Assembly (NCBI GenBank): GCA_019925795.1
Contig: CM034312.1
Location: 25,881,914 to 25,945,913 of the forward strand
Direction of reading: 5' to 3'
Origin: Dendrobium chrysotoxum
Taxonomy: Eukaryota; Streptophyta; Magnoliopsida; Asparagales; Orchidaceae
Length of the DNA stretch: 64,000 nucleotides
Of this stretch, positions 10,841-22,283 are shown in pieces. The position numbers and the translations under genes were made by a program. The notes beneath the pieces were generated by a model, which was not told where the DNA came from, did no database searches, and was given only the letters and a program-made list of their open reading frames with translations. The first letter of the stretch is position 1; the number at the start of each line of letters is the position of its first letter.

Positions 10841-12540
10841 CGGGTAAGAGGCGAAGGTGTTGGTGTTGAAAGCGGGGTTTTGAAAATGATTAGTTTTTTT
10901 TGGGGAATTTAGAATTTACGTTGAATCTTAATTCTAAAATCGAACATCCCATCAGAAAAAGTATACCGCCTCGGAATGTGGAAATAAAATTTCAGAATGG
11001 AGTTCAGACTTAGAATTGCAAATCTCGTCTTGAATATCGTAACCGGATTTAAGAGAGAACTTCATATGGCTCCGAAGGATCGAAATAAAGTTCAATCAAA
11101 TATCTAGCTACGATAATCCAAAAGGATTATCGTTAAGTTCATATCCGAAGTTTTATCAGCAAAGGATATATCTCTCCTAAGAGAGAAAATATCATTTGCT
11201 GTCAACTCTTAGAATATGATGATAACAACTGTTAATGATTTAATTTTTTTCCAAAGATTAATTGAGTTTTGAAAAATCGATTTTGAAAATTGATATGAGT
11301 TCTAAATCTCCTACGAGCGCAAGCCCTCGCAGTTAATTACATCGTAGGAAACTGGAGTCTTCTACGAAAACTCTCGATTAAAATAACGGCATAAATTTTG
11401 TTTAGAGATCTTCTAAGAGTGATGTCAAAGGAGCTGGATTTTGGAATTTCAACTTAGAATGGATCAAACTGGAGCATTTATTTTCGGGGTCAAAGGAAGA
11501 AAGGTAGGAGACACTTAGAGATTCTGAAAACTATTCAGAAGTGTCCAAATCTAAGCTAAGTGTTGGGCTGTAAATTTTAGATTGGGAAGAATTTTAATTT
11601 GAGTTGAATATTTTATTAGAAATTTAAGATTATATTCCTGGAGGGTGGGGTCTTATGATTCAAAATTTTCCCCGGATCCTAAATCTAGATTGGGCATCGA
11701 ACCACGGTAGCCCGAACCTAACTAATGCAGTGCAAAATCTGGACTTATCCCAGCCTGGATTGGGGAGCCAGCTAACCACCTAGGTGATTAAAATCCATAA
11801 ATCCAGTCATTTAATGTAAGAGTGGTATGATATTTTTATTAAAGTTTTTTAGAGTTAAGGCCGACATCTAGAGATTGCCCTAAGTGACCCCTTGACTTAT
11901 GTTGGGTGAAAATGCTAAAAGAGAAATGCAATTAAAATTTAAATTTTTTTTATTTGGTTTCTAATGCAATGCATGTTAATTGACTCAATTAATACTTGAA
12001 ATGGAATGAAGCAATTTTAAAAAGATATAAAAATAATTTTTATCCTAAAGATTGCACAGATTCCCCTTGATAGATCTGCACTCTCATAGGCCAGGTGGTC
12101 TGCCAGAACCTGTAGACGGGGATGTGTCTAACAAAGAAAAGAAGATGCATCAAAATACTATGAAAACTCCCGGCAGTCCCGGGCTTACTTCTTAGATTGT
12201 TAGAGTTTCTATGTTATTTTAAAATTTTTTAATTAAATTTAAGTAAAAATAATTTTTAGCGTACCCTCACGAGCCTCCGCGTATCCAAGCTAAATCAAAA
12301 ATAACAAGCAAACGCCAAAAAATTAAAAAAAAAGGCAATCCTATACGCAATCAAATCAAAGCAACTATATCAATATAATTAATTCCTTAAAGTAAAGTTC
12401 GTAGGCAAATTCCCCATTTATTATAACCTAGGGTCTGCAGAAATTAAAAGTGGCCGAACGCCACAGACAACAACCCAGATTCTAATCCTAGAACAGACGC
12501 AAGTGACTTTGAGTGAGACACTCTTTGTCTTCAACTCCTC
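10841..12540. other. unassigned repeat-like sequence, no gene
   Basis: No long open frame and no recognised protein similarity. Texture and composition resemble retrotransposon LTR or leader DNA, with scattered GC-rich islands (about 11640-11790 and 12060-12190). A short inverted pair GACACTT/AAGTGTC flanks about 11509-11545. I cannot assign a family. Confidence 0.35.
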
Positions 12541-13262
12541 AGTCTTCTACTCATCGAACTCTTTGGATTCTTCATTGCTGGATACCCAAATGAAAAAGAG
12601 AACTCTTCCATCAAGGGGAAAGTTACTCTTTCCACTTGGGGTAGTAAAGTGATTCAAATGTGGAGTTCCAAATGGATAAGGACTATCCCCCTAAGGGATA
12701 TATCATTTTCCCTTTGGAATCCAAGTTGTGGATCAATGTATCCCAACTCAAATGTGCACTTTCACAACACTTAACATTTAACAAATTAAATTAATATGAA
12801 ATTAAAATTTTAGACTCCCCTGTAAGGTTATTCTAAGCATTTAAATATTAAAATACATCCCAAGCAGTTATATATATGTACAGAAAAGTAAACACACTTG
12901 ATTCTTCGATCTTCTCCTCTTCGAACTCCTTGGATTTTCGTGGCTGGATACCCAAATGGAAAAGAGAAATCTTCCCTCGAGGGGAATGTTACTCTTTCCA
13001 CTTTGGGTAGTAAAATGATCCAAACTTGGAGTTCCAAATGGACAAGGACTATCCCCCTAAGGGGTATCCTTTCCCCTTTGGAATCCAAGCTTTGGATCTA
13101 TATATCCCAACTCAAATGTGCACTTTTACAACACTTAACATTTAACAAATTATATTAATATGAAATAAAAATTCTAGACTCCCCTGCAAGATTTTTCTAA
13201 GTATTTAAATATTAAAATACATCTCAAGCAGTTATATATATACAGAAAAGTAAACACACTTG
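12541..13262. repeat. tandem duplication, two units of about 360 bp
   Basis: Two direct copies follow each other (about 12541-12906 and 12907-13262, offset about 366 bp). Shared landmarks are CTGGATACCCAAATG, GGACTATCCCCCTAAG, CCCAACTCAAATGTGCAC and AGAAAAGTAAACACACTTG. Differences are scattered, so it is an old duplication. Overlapping open frames on both strands of the second unit are artefacts of this sequence and are not called. Confidence 0.75.
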
Positions 13263-13264
13263 GC

Positions 13265-13358
13265 CACGCTCTTTTTATTTGGGGGCTAAACAGCTGAAGC
13301 ATCTGTAGCATTGATATGGATTATTATTTAGCCCCCTTTATTGCCCTGCATGAGCGTG
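13265..13358. other. imperfect hairpin
   Basis: GGGGGCTAAA (13281-13290) pairs with TTTAGCCCCC (13327-13336). Farther out, CACGCTC (13265-13271) pairs with GAGCGTG (13352-13358), with an asymmetric bulge between. This gives a 94-bp foldback. It could be a tiny transposon remnant or simply structure within a repeat. Confidence 0.45.
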
Positions 13359-13910
13359 ACAACTTGTAAAAAATTCAGTGAGCATCCAGATCGTTCCTAA
13401 CTTAAGGGTAATATAATCGTCCATCACATCAATTCACAGAATGTAGTTAAAGTAAACAAACACATCAATCAATTTCAATTACAATATGCAGTGAAAACTC
13501 AAAAAACTCGGCACACAGCAGAAAAGTTAACACCGACTTAGCCTAGACTAGAGTTGGTTGCCCTAGCAAACTATCTAAAGTGTGTAAAGGGTCGTGTGGC
13601 TGGGGTAGATCCTAAACTGGGTAATTAATTTAAGTTATCCAGTGTTCAAGTTTATTGAAGGCTTCAAGGGAGATTCAATTAAAGTTTAAATATTAATGTA
13701 TTAAAGCTTAATTAGGGTATATTTTAATAGTTAAATGATTACTACCTTTGTTGCTCATCAAGGCCATGAAATTCATTTCACCTTTCTTGGGACTAAGTTA
13801 ATAGCCTTGTAGGCCTGGGTTACCCAGTAATAATTGGGGTTGATTAAGTTGATTTAGTTAGTTAGGAATTAAGGGTTGATTAATATTAATTAATTCAATT
13901 AATTATTGAT
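13359..13910. other. no gene recognised
   Basis: AT-rich, repeat-like sequence between the hairpin and the tandem array. Nothing supported. Confidence 0.35.
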
Positions 13911-14356
13911 TTTGAAAGTTAAATTAGTTTAGATTTTCCATCAACAGATTCGTGGCATTGTGCCACCAGGCTCGAGGAACTAGGCCTCCTTAGGACACGT
14001 AGCCCTGCAGCCCGAAGTAGTCCATCCTAAAAACCTTATTGATGTAGTTGGATTAAGGATTTTGAAAGTTAAATTAGTTTATATTTTTCATCAATAGGTT
14101 CGTGGTGTTGTGCCACCAGGCTCGAGGAATCAGGCCTCCTTAGGACATGTAGCCCTGCAGCCCGAAGTAGTCCATCCTAAAAACCTTATTGATGTAGTTG
14201 AATTAAGAATTTTAATTTGGTTAAATAATTAAAAGTCAGTTAAGTTTAATGTTTTACACTCCATTAAATTCATTCGTGGTGTTGTGCACCAGACTCGAGG
14301 AACCAGGCCTCCTTAGGACACGTAGCCCCGCAGCCCGGAGTAGTCCATCCAATAAA
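13911..14356. repeat. three-unit tandem array, period about 150-174 bp
   Basis: A GC-rich block is repeated three times, with the core CGTGG at 13951, 14101 and 14275. Each copy contains TGCACC/TGCCACCAGGCTCGAGGAA, AGGCCTCCTTAGGACA and GTAGCC(C)CGCAGCCCG, and ends near AGTAGTCCATCC. Units 1 and 2 are close copies with a 150-bp period. Unit 3 is more diverged and offset by 174 bp. This looks like a subrepeat array within a retroelement LTR or leader. Confidence 0.75.
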
Positions 14357-15830
14357 CTTTATCTTTAGAGTGGTTGTTAAGTATTTGAGTGTTGACTGAG
14401 TGTTTTATTAATCAAACTAAAGTTTTCTGGAATTTTAATTAATTATTGAATTTTTTGGATTATTGGAATTATTTTAATCACATTAATTAAGGGTCAAAAA
14501 GTTGACTTTCTAAACTAAAGTTAATTTTAAATGTTTCGAATTTTTAACAAATATTAGACCTTATGATGAGTAGTTAGACTATTAGTATGCTCAATTTGAT
14601 GGACTATTAATATGCTCAATTTGGAGTTCTCTATAGAAAGTTATAATTTTTAGAAATTTTGACTCAATTTTAACCTAAGTTTGACCAAATAGTTGACTTT
14701 TTGACTTTGATCGGATTTTGGAGGTTTGAAAATTTTAATAACTACTAGACATTAATTAGAGTTAAATGCTTTTGAGTTTGATTGATTTAGAGTTTTCTAG
14801 AATTAGTTATAATTTTTCAAAGTTTGTTTAATTAATTGAATTTTAAAATTATTTAATTAGGAAGGTTTTTGAAATTTTGATTCAAATCAACTCTAAATCA
14901 CTTGGAATCACCCCTAAAGGTCAGAGATGACCTAAGAAGGTGTTTCCAAGCATTTGAAGAATTTTTGGAATTTTTAATTTTTTTCACTTAATTATTAGAA
15001 TTAATTATTGATTTTCCTTAGAAATTAAATTAAGATTAAATTGAGGGTCATTTGATAGGGATTTTATTTTTCATGGGTTGAGGGTTCAATCAGGGTCAGT
15101 TAGAGTCCTTATGTGAATTTTTTGAATTTAATATTAATTTTTAGTGAATTACTTAGGGTTCTAGGTGAAATCTATAGGGAGGTTTTGTGGCCCTAATTGA
15201 TGGACCAAATAGACATCAAATTCAATGAAATTCGGACCAAGAGATCACCTGATCTCAAGGTCCAAACACACTAAATTTGAGCCTAAGTGGAGCTCTCTAG
15301 GGTGGCTAACCAAGCCACCTAAGGTAACTTCTAAGTCACCTTAGAAAAATCCTAAGGGTCTATCCTAGGGTCTGATTGGGGCAAAATCAGTGGCTCTACA
15401 CTCCCTATGCTAAGCACTACCATCAAACTAAAAATCAGATCCTAAATCCCATTGGAAAGATCATGGCATCAATTTGATTTTAAGGGTCAAACCATAACCC
15501 TTAAAATCAAATTGAAGTGAAAATGCCCTTAGATTCTTCAAACAGAGGGGAGAAAATTTGGACATATCAAAGACATGCTCAAATTTAATCCTCCAAAGTC
15601 CTAAGCCATGGTGACACATAATAAACCTACAAATGCAATAATACTCAAAATATTCAAATGGAAATTAACACTAATACAGATGCAATCATGGCTTAAAACT
15701 ATAGGGCTTTTGCAGATCTCTTTGAGATCTTTCCAACGAGCCTAAGAACACCTAATTTGGCCAGTGGATTGAGAGATATGAATTTTTAAAATTTCTCATG
15801 ATTTCTGGAATTTTCAAATTCGGGAATTAC
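14357..15830. other. unassigned AT-rich sequence
   Basis: Only short frames. Repeated phrases such as TTTGAAATTTTGA and TTGACTTT give it the look of LTR or leader DNA. No gene is called. Confidence 0.35.
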
Positions 15831-17300
15831 CAAGTCAGCCGCGCTTTCCACACGATGTGCATCGAGCCAGAGGATGGTCGGAGGTATAACTTCGAGCGGA
15901 CTGTGCACGGACTTTGCCGGAGTTCGCTCGAACGTGTCGCTGAAAGAGGCTAGGAGACTGGGGAATGGCAGGGGAATGCTCTAGGAGCTCTGGGGAGGAT
16001 TTTCGAAAGCTTGGATCCGAATGGGGAGGTCTGGTGGATTGTCCCCTATTCAGGCTACTCCCGCGACCATGGACGACCGGGATGGATTGGGCAAGCCGTT
16101 GGATGGCCTCCAGGTAGCAGGGGACATCCTCCCAGAGGTCCGTGAGCTCAAAGCCGGCAAGCCCAGGCTCTGGAAGCCTTTGGATGCGGCTCGAGACGGG
16201 GGGGGGGACCATCGGAGCTCGTTTTCCATTGGTTTCGGCCACCACCGGCCAGGGCCTGGGTCAGGTTGAGGTAGAAAGTTGCCTGGAAGTCCAGTGAGCT
16301 CAATTGGGAGTGGGGGAGCCCAATTCACTAGGATGGCTCGGGTTGACCCAAACCTGGACGGTTTGGGTCGATTTGAGCTCGACCCAGGTCAAGCCAAGAG
16401 CTGAGTTTGATAGGGAAGATAGGTTAGGTCCTGGTGAACCCAATGTAAGGGTCCATTGGATCCAATTGAGTCTATAGTGTGAAATGGCTCGAGTCAAAGG
16501 GGTTTTAGCCCCCTTTGGGCTGGCCCAAAGGTTGACCCAAGTCAACCCAGGGGTTGGGCTGACTAGGGCAGGTGTGTTGGACCTAGGGCCACCTAGTGAA
16601 GGTGTTAGTTGGGTTCAATTAGGTTTAGGATGGGAGTTGGCCCAATCCCAAGTGCTTTTGACCACTTTGGGTTAGCCTAACTCCTAGCCCTAGTTGACCT
16701 AAGGGTGCATTGGGTCATGGGGAACCCAATGGTGCCATAGGTTGGAGTCAATTTGGATTGGGTTAGGAAGTGGCTCAAAGGAACCTCTTCTTTGGGCACT
16801 TGGGTCAAGCCAAGTGGCTAACCCAAGTGAGCCCAAAGCTTGGGTCCTCAAGAGGGGTCTCTTGGGGACCCAATGGGTCATCCCCGTAGGTTTAAAATGG
16901 TTTGGAAAAGTTTTGGTCAAAGGATTTGAAAGGGTGGGGGGTTTATGTGTATTTGGTCAAACTTGGAGGACTTGGTCAACCAAGTTGACCTAGGATCAAG
17001 AATTGGGTCCATTGAGTTCAAATGGGTTATATGAACTCAATGGAAGAGGTCTCAAGTCAAGAGGAGTTCATTTGATTTGAAATGGGTGTTTAAACCCTTA
17101 AGGGACACTTTGGTCAACCCTAGTTGACTTGATCAACCAAGTCAAAGCAAAGTGTGAGTTTAGGTCCAATGTGCTCCTAAAGATATTTAGGATTCATTGG
17201 AATAGATTTTGGAGTTTGGTATGGTTAGGTTATAATGGATTTTGAGAAAAAGACCAAAAATCCCCTAAAAGAGTATTTTGGTCATTTTGACCCCTGATCA
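15831..17300. other. GC-rich then TTGACC/GGTCAA-dense non-coding region
   Basis: Composition changes sharply at about 15830: 15831-16330 is GC-rich, with open frames on both strands that lack any recognised family. From about 16330 to 17300 the words TTGACC, GGTCAA, CCCAATG and CCAAGT recur dozens of times, for example GGGTTGACCCAAGTCAACCC-like phrases near 16530. Such cryptic repetition argues for repeat-derived DNA and not for a protein. The overlapping frames at 15835-16993 are therefore not called as genes. Confidence 0.4.
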
Positions 17301-18488
17301 ATTCAATGTCAAAATGAATCTAAAAAGATGCAGATTAATGTTCAACATGTCAATATCAAAGGTCTGGAAGTGGTTAAAGAGTTTGAAGAAGGTTCTAAAG
17401 TCAAATTCCACTAGATGATAGGTCCAGTGGCATGAACTGTAAATATTTGAAGGTTTTGCAATCCTTGGAAAAAGATTTAGTTTCAGGAGCTAGGAGTGTT
17501 GGATTTGGCTCAAATTTGGAGGGTTGGTCTTATAGACATGTCTATATAATATGCAATTGATAGATCATGAATCGGGGGTCATTTAACTGAGATTCTAGAT
17601 GACAGAGAGTTCACCCAGAAAGGATTTTAGGACCTTAGTCCTTGGCCCTTAGATTTGATTTGGAATTTTGGATTTGGAGGGTTGGAGCTGGCTTATCTGT
17701 GTCATTAACAATCAAAGAGATGATGGTTGATGATTGGATAGGATTGGAGTGTGATTGAATGTTGATCGAGGGGTTGATTGAGATTGGAGTGAAGCTTGAA
17801 CTTGGAGGATGGAGCTTGGATTTAAATAGGATTGGATTGGGTCCTAAATGGGATCTGTATGATTGAGTGGTGGAATCACTCAATCATTAGGTCACCATAG
17901 GAAGACCCAAGTAGGTCCTAGTGATCTCATACAAAAATGAGGTCAACAGAAGGTTAGAAAGGTGACAAGTAGAGTTGTCGGATATTGGTAGATACCAAGC
18001 CGATGTCATGTCGAGTGATTTCTGTATTGGATGGTAGGCAATGATCTATAAAGGCCATAAGTGATAGAAGGAATTCCTAAATGCGAGGAAATCAATGACT
18101 TATGCATGGGCCAGTGATCAATGTAATGGTCCAACATATAAGCATGACATGTGGAAGGCTTTCCTCAATCTTAAGTGAGCATGACATGCAGAGGAATCAT
18201 GCTCATACTAAGATAATGCAAATAATAGTTGTGAGATAAAAGAGAAAAATATTTGGATGGATAAATATTTAAATGTCATATTTATCTCTGTGTGGTTGAG
18301 GAAACAGCTAGATCTTACTGAACCGCATAAACTCTCTTATCTTCTAATTTTTATTGTTCAATTATACATTATTAGTCCTATTTTTATATTTATCATTGAT
18401 TTCATGCAGTCACTTTTTTGTAACTAGTTTTAGAATTATGCTAGCTTTGTACTATATACACAAAAAGTAGGAGCAATTTTGTATAAAG
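17301..18488. other. non-coding, with copia LTR-like tail at about 18200-18420
   Basis: The stretch 17600-17880 is rich in GGATTGGA/TTGATTGA words. The stretch 18230-18400 resembles a copia LTR end: a TATTTATCTCTGTGTGG block followed by ACTGAACCGCATAAACTCTC. A related block sits at 21340-21440. It lies just upstream of the copia gag remnant and may be part of its 5' LTR. Boundaries cannot be set. Confidence 0.4.
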
Positions 18489-19770
18489 ATGAGAAGGTGA
18501 GGATCCATTATTCGATGTCAAGGACTTTTCAGTACTGGAAAATGCGAATTGAGTATTATCTATACCATAGAGAATTACATCTACCTCCTTTTTAGTTGAT
18601 GCCAACTACAATGAGATAAAAAGATTGAGATCTCTTGTACATATAGGCATTGAGAGTTATATACCTATCACTGATGAAAAATATCGCCTTGAACATACAA
18701 TAGAGAAGACTACATCATATGTGTAGATATGTACAAGAAGCCTTCAGCAGTGAATAAAGTATATCTAATAAAGCTAATTATAAGTTAACTGAGCTCGGTT
18801 GATATCAATCTTGATGACAAAATTCATGCACTGGGTTTTTATCATCATTACAAAAAAGGAGTTGAAACTGTGGCAATCGTAAGAAGTTCCTATAGGTTTA
18901 CAAAGTTGAAGCTCAATGATATTTGTGCACTAATCTTGAGTGAGGATATCAAGAGGTGAGAATTAAGTAATCATTATTTTGTTTCTATGATCCTTGATAG
19001 CCAATGAAGAAGTACAAGAATAAACAAAAGGAGAGGTAGATCTAATTCTAAGCAGAGGAGCCAATTAAAAAATCACAATGGAGAATGCGGCTGATGTGCC
19101 ATGATTGGATACATGAAAAGGAATTGTCCATGGGGTAATGGTGGACAAACCTTATATTAGATAGAGGCATTGTTAATCTTGAAAGTGAAGAGATTTATAA
19201 TACATTGTTCTTTATTCTATTGGAGGTTACGAGAAGAATACTTTTGCTAAGGGGAACTTTAGAACACCTTGAGAGTTGGTAATATACAATTCAAGACTAG
19301 TAAGAGAAGCATATAAATGCTTCAAAATATAAGCTACATTCCTACCATAAAGAGGAACTTCGTCTCAATTAGGCAACTTGGTGAAAAAGATTACATCTTA
19401 ACCTTTTGTGCGGCCACTTGGAAAATTAATAAGGGTGCTATGGTAATAGCATGAGAAAAGCGTCAAACATTAGAATAGAGAGAGCAACTATTAAATTTAT
19501 TTTTAGAGAATCTAAAAGTGCAAATAAAAGGTAAATTTGCTGTCAAGTTGGAGCTTCCAAAGAAAAATATGGGAATTACATGACAATCAACATTACAGGA
19601 TTAAGGAGCATTGTAACAAGGTAATGATGGTGACAAAGGACATATTTACCACTGATGGATTGTGGTATTGCAAAGCCTTAGTGAAACCTTATGGCTAAGT
19701 GAAAGGATGTCTCAAAGAAATGGCTCACTTAAGATAATACACCATAATTTAATCTCCCAGTTTGAGGTTG
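18489..19770 (+). pseudogene. Ty1/copia gag-protease remnant
   Basis: Frame-hopping translation gives a copia capsid protein: GAG N-terminus at about 18510-18600, the PSAVNKVYL block at about 18743, the ALNDICALIL-like block at about 18910, and a decayed zinc knuckle at about 19085-19130 (C-G-x-C..GY.KRNC, with Tyr in place of the usual His). A protease/pre-integrase section follows at about 19310-19460 (NIRYIPTIKRN, GEKDY, then KGAMVIA). Many stops and frame changes are present. It is cut off before integrase, so only the 5' part of the polyprotein remains. The lineage is probably Tork-like, from the gag pattern, but this is uncertain. Confidence 0.65.
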
Positions 19771-19902
19771 TTGAGATGTGATGATAATTGCCTCACGAGC
19801 ACTAACTAGGAAGTTTGATAGGATCCGTAATCCAATACTTGGAGAAGATTGTTCCTCCAAGGCGACGGATTCAAACCGCACACTTTATGATTTATTCCTC
19901 AC

Positions 19903-20720
19903 AACAACAACAACAACAACATCAAGCCTTTATTCCACTACGTGGGATCAGCTACATGAATCTTTTTTCTCCATTGTGTCATGTTAATAGTCAAATTCTC
20001 ATTTAAATCTAATAAAGAAAAACCATTTCTAATATTTTCTACCCAAGTTTTTTAGGTCTACCTCTACCTTTCTTTATATAAGTCAAATCGAATACCTCTA
20101 TTTTCCTAATCGGGTCATCGGAAGGCTGTCGTTTTATGTGACCAAACCATTTAAGGGACTTTCTCTAATTCAATCTTCCATTGGAGCTACTCCAACCTTT
20201 TCACGTATATGCTCATTTTGTATCTTGTCTCTAAGGGTAAATCCACTCATCCACCTAAGCATCCTCATCTCTGCAACACTTAACTTAGTATTATGCTTCT
20301 TTTTTAATGGCCAACATTCTGCACCATAATGCATTGCAGGTCTCACCACCATCTTATAGAATTTTCCCTTAAGTTTGAGGGGGACTTTTCTATCACATAA
20401 CAAGCCCGATGCATTCCTCCACTTCAACCATCCAACTTGAATTCTACTGATAATATCCCCATCTATTTCACCATCACTCTGAACAATAAATCCAAGATAT
20501 CTAAAATGTGTACTCTTATTAATGACTTGATCGCGCAAAGTCACAATCCCCCCACTAGGTCAATTACTACTAAAATTATACTCTATATATTCAGTTTTAG
20601 ATCTACTCAAGCGAAAACCTTTAGACTCTGGTTGACCTCCATAATTCAAGTTTACCATCAACTCCCTCTCTAGTCTTATCAACAAGAAGAATATCATCAG
20701 CAAAAAGCATACACCAAGGT
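19903..20720 (-). mobile_element. 5'-truncated RTE-type LINE with 23-bp target duplication
   Basis: Only the C-terminal part of the LINE reverse-transcriptase protein is present on the minus strand, beginning exactly at the catalytic box (FADD, decayed by frameshift) near 20700. The longest frame (20544-20170) reads VINKSTHFRYLGFIVQSDGE..GLLCDRK..MVVRPAMHYGAECWPLKKKH..VAEMRMLRWMSG. The 3' end is a (TTG)n tail, seen as ACAACAACAACAACAACA at 19903-19921. A perfect 23-bp duplication flanks the insert (19880-19902 and 20721-20743). It is one of four related LINE copies in the window. Confidence 0.9.
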
Positions 20721-20743
20721 ACACTTTATGATTTATTCCTCAC

Positions 20744-20970
20744 TATTAAAAAAAATTCTAATTGCAAAGTTAAAACTTATTACATGCATTGGTTACATGT
20801 ATTTTTCATACATTCATAAAAACCATACCAAACCTTTACAAATATGTTACCTACCACCTAAAGCCATCTTCGTAATTTCTATAAATCCATTACCATCTTT
20901 AAATATTATAAAAGGAGACAGTTGCATAATATTGAAGCACATCATTTATTTTCTATTTCATTCAGCTAGG
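20744..20970 (+). repeat. LTR-like promoter fragment, copy 2
   Basis: Related to 10610-10840, with the same order of blocks and a TATAAAAGGAG box at about 20908. With 19771-19880 on the other side of the LINE insertion, it may form the 3' LTR of the copia remnant at 18489-19770, but no 5' partner was matched. Confidence 0.45.
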
Positions 20971-21671
20971 TGTAGAGGCACATATTAGAGAGGTGATCAA
21001 TGGAATAATCAGAGGTTAGTCGTTGCCTTTGTTGGTATCATTCAGATAGATTTCTGAATTAAGGGTTGGAAGTAAGCACTAAAAGACAAGATGTGATGAC
21101 TGGAAGATGAAGGTCATCAATAGAGAAAATTAGTGACTTTCATAAGGGTTTGTGACTTTTGTGAAATGGTCCAACATCGAAGAAGATGATAGACTTTCCT
21201 CTATTTTTGATGAACATAACCTTAGAGGGATCATGCTCAATTTTGCAGAGGGAATAAAAGCTAGAATGAAGAGGGTACTCGTGAGATACAAGTGCAAAAA
21301 AAATTTGGAAGAGGAAATATTTGTATATTTTATTTGTCTATGAGCTAGTGGATATTTATCTTTGCGTGACCATAAATATAAGTGGGTCACATTGAACCAC
21401 TTAAATTCTCTTATCCCATATTTTCTAGTGCTCTCACATGTTATTATTTCCATTCGAGTGCTTGTCATTGTTCTCCCAATAAATCACACATGTCAATACC
21501 ACCTAAAAACTGGTGAAATTCCTATAGTTACATCACTATGGTATATACATTCTAGCGTTTAACAAAAAGAAATAATAAGAGGTACTATATTAAAAAAATT
21601 GAAATGCATTCATATAATAATAAATTTATTTCGTTTACTCATAAAATAAGAAATATATTTAAATTTATTAA
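20971..21671. other. retroelement debris, no gene
   Basis: The stretch 21340-21440 (GTGGATATTTATCTTTGCGTG, then ATTGAACCACTTAAATTCTC) resembles the copia LTR end at 18260-18350. Short open frames here have no family resemblance. Confidence 0.35.
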
Positions 21672-22280
21672 GAGGCTATTTGGTTGGCTACAACGGGAGT
21701 GGAAAGTATTTCAAATGCAGGGGTTTTGAAAATATTGACATTTGGTTGAAGTAAAATAAATGCAGTGCAAAATTTTGGTGTATTTGAAATTCACCATCTA
21801 GTTCATTTTTGGAGTATTTGGAATTCCTCCGATTTGGGCGAGTTTCAAATATACCAGAAATTCATTGCAATTGCAGCCGCCCACTGCCATCACGCATAGG
21901 TCGCCGACCACCACTCGCCACCACAGACCTTCGCCTGACTCCACCGACCACCACTGCCACCGTCGACTCCCGCCATCGCCGACCATCACTATCACCGGCC
22001 ACCGCTGCCCATCGCCACCCGCCCACCACTACCGCCGTAGGCCACCATAACACTCTGCCCTAGCCGATCACCACTCCCGCCACTACTGTCGCCCGCCCAC
22101 CATTGCCCGCTGACCACTACAGACCACCACCGCCATCACCCTCTTTGTACTTTATATTATATTAATTTTACTCAAATCAAACAAAAAAAAAGGTAATCTC
22201 ATACATTCCTTTGCACATCTAAATAACTCCAAAGTATTCATTTTACACTGTATTGCTTTTTCAACCAACCAAGCAGCCCC
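21672..22280. mobile_element. 609-bp MITE-like element with GC-rich core
   Basis: The left end GAGGCTATTTGGTTGG and the right end CCAACCAAGCAGCCCC are inverted repeats (13 of 16 match). They are flanked by direct TAA at 21669-21671 and 22281-22283, equal to TTA on the other strand, which again suggests PIF/Harbinger. The outer parts are AT-rich. The core, about 21870-22140, is made of CCACCA/CCGCCG-type triplets. Frames on several strands in that core are simple-sequence readings and are not genes. Confidence 0.65.
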
Positions 22281-22283
22281 TAA

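Noticed and set aside
12828..13158. Gene on either strand of the tandem duplication
   Set aside because: Open on both strands; the homologous first unit is not open; no family match.
15835..16993. Overlapping open frames on both strands as host genes
   Set aside because: Several frames on both strands are open together because of composition and repeated words; none has a recognised family.
20170..20544. Host protein-coding gene of 124 codons
   Set aside because: Its sequence is the C-terminal part of an RTE-type LINE protein, with three other copies in the window.
21798..22063. Proline/histidine-rich protein gene
   Set aside because: Four frames on two strands are open at once over CCACC-type simple sequence inside a MITE-like element.
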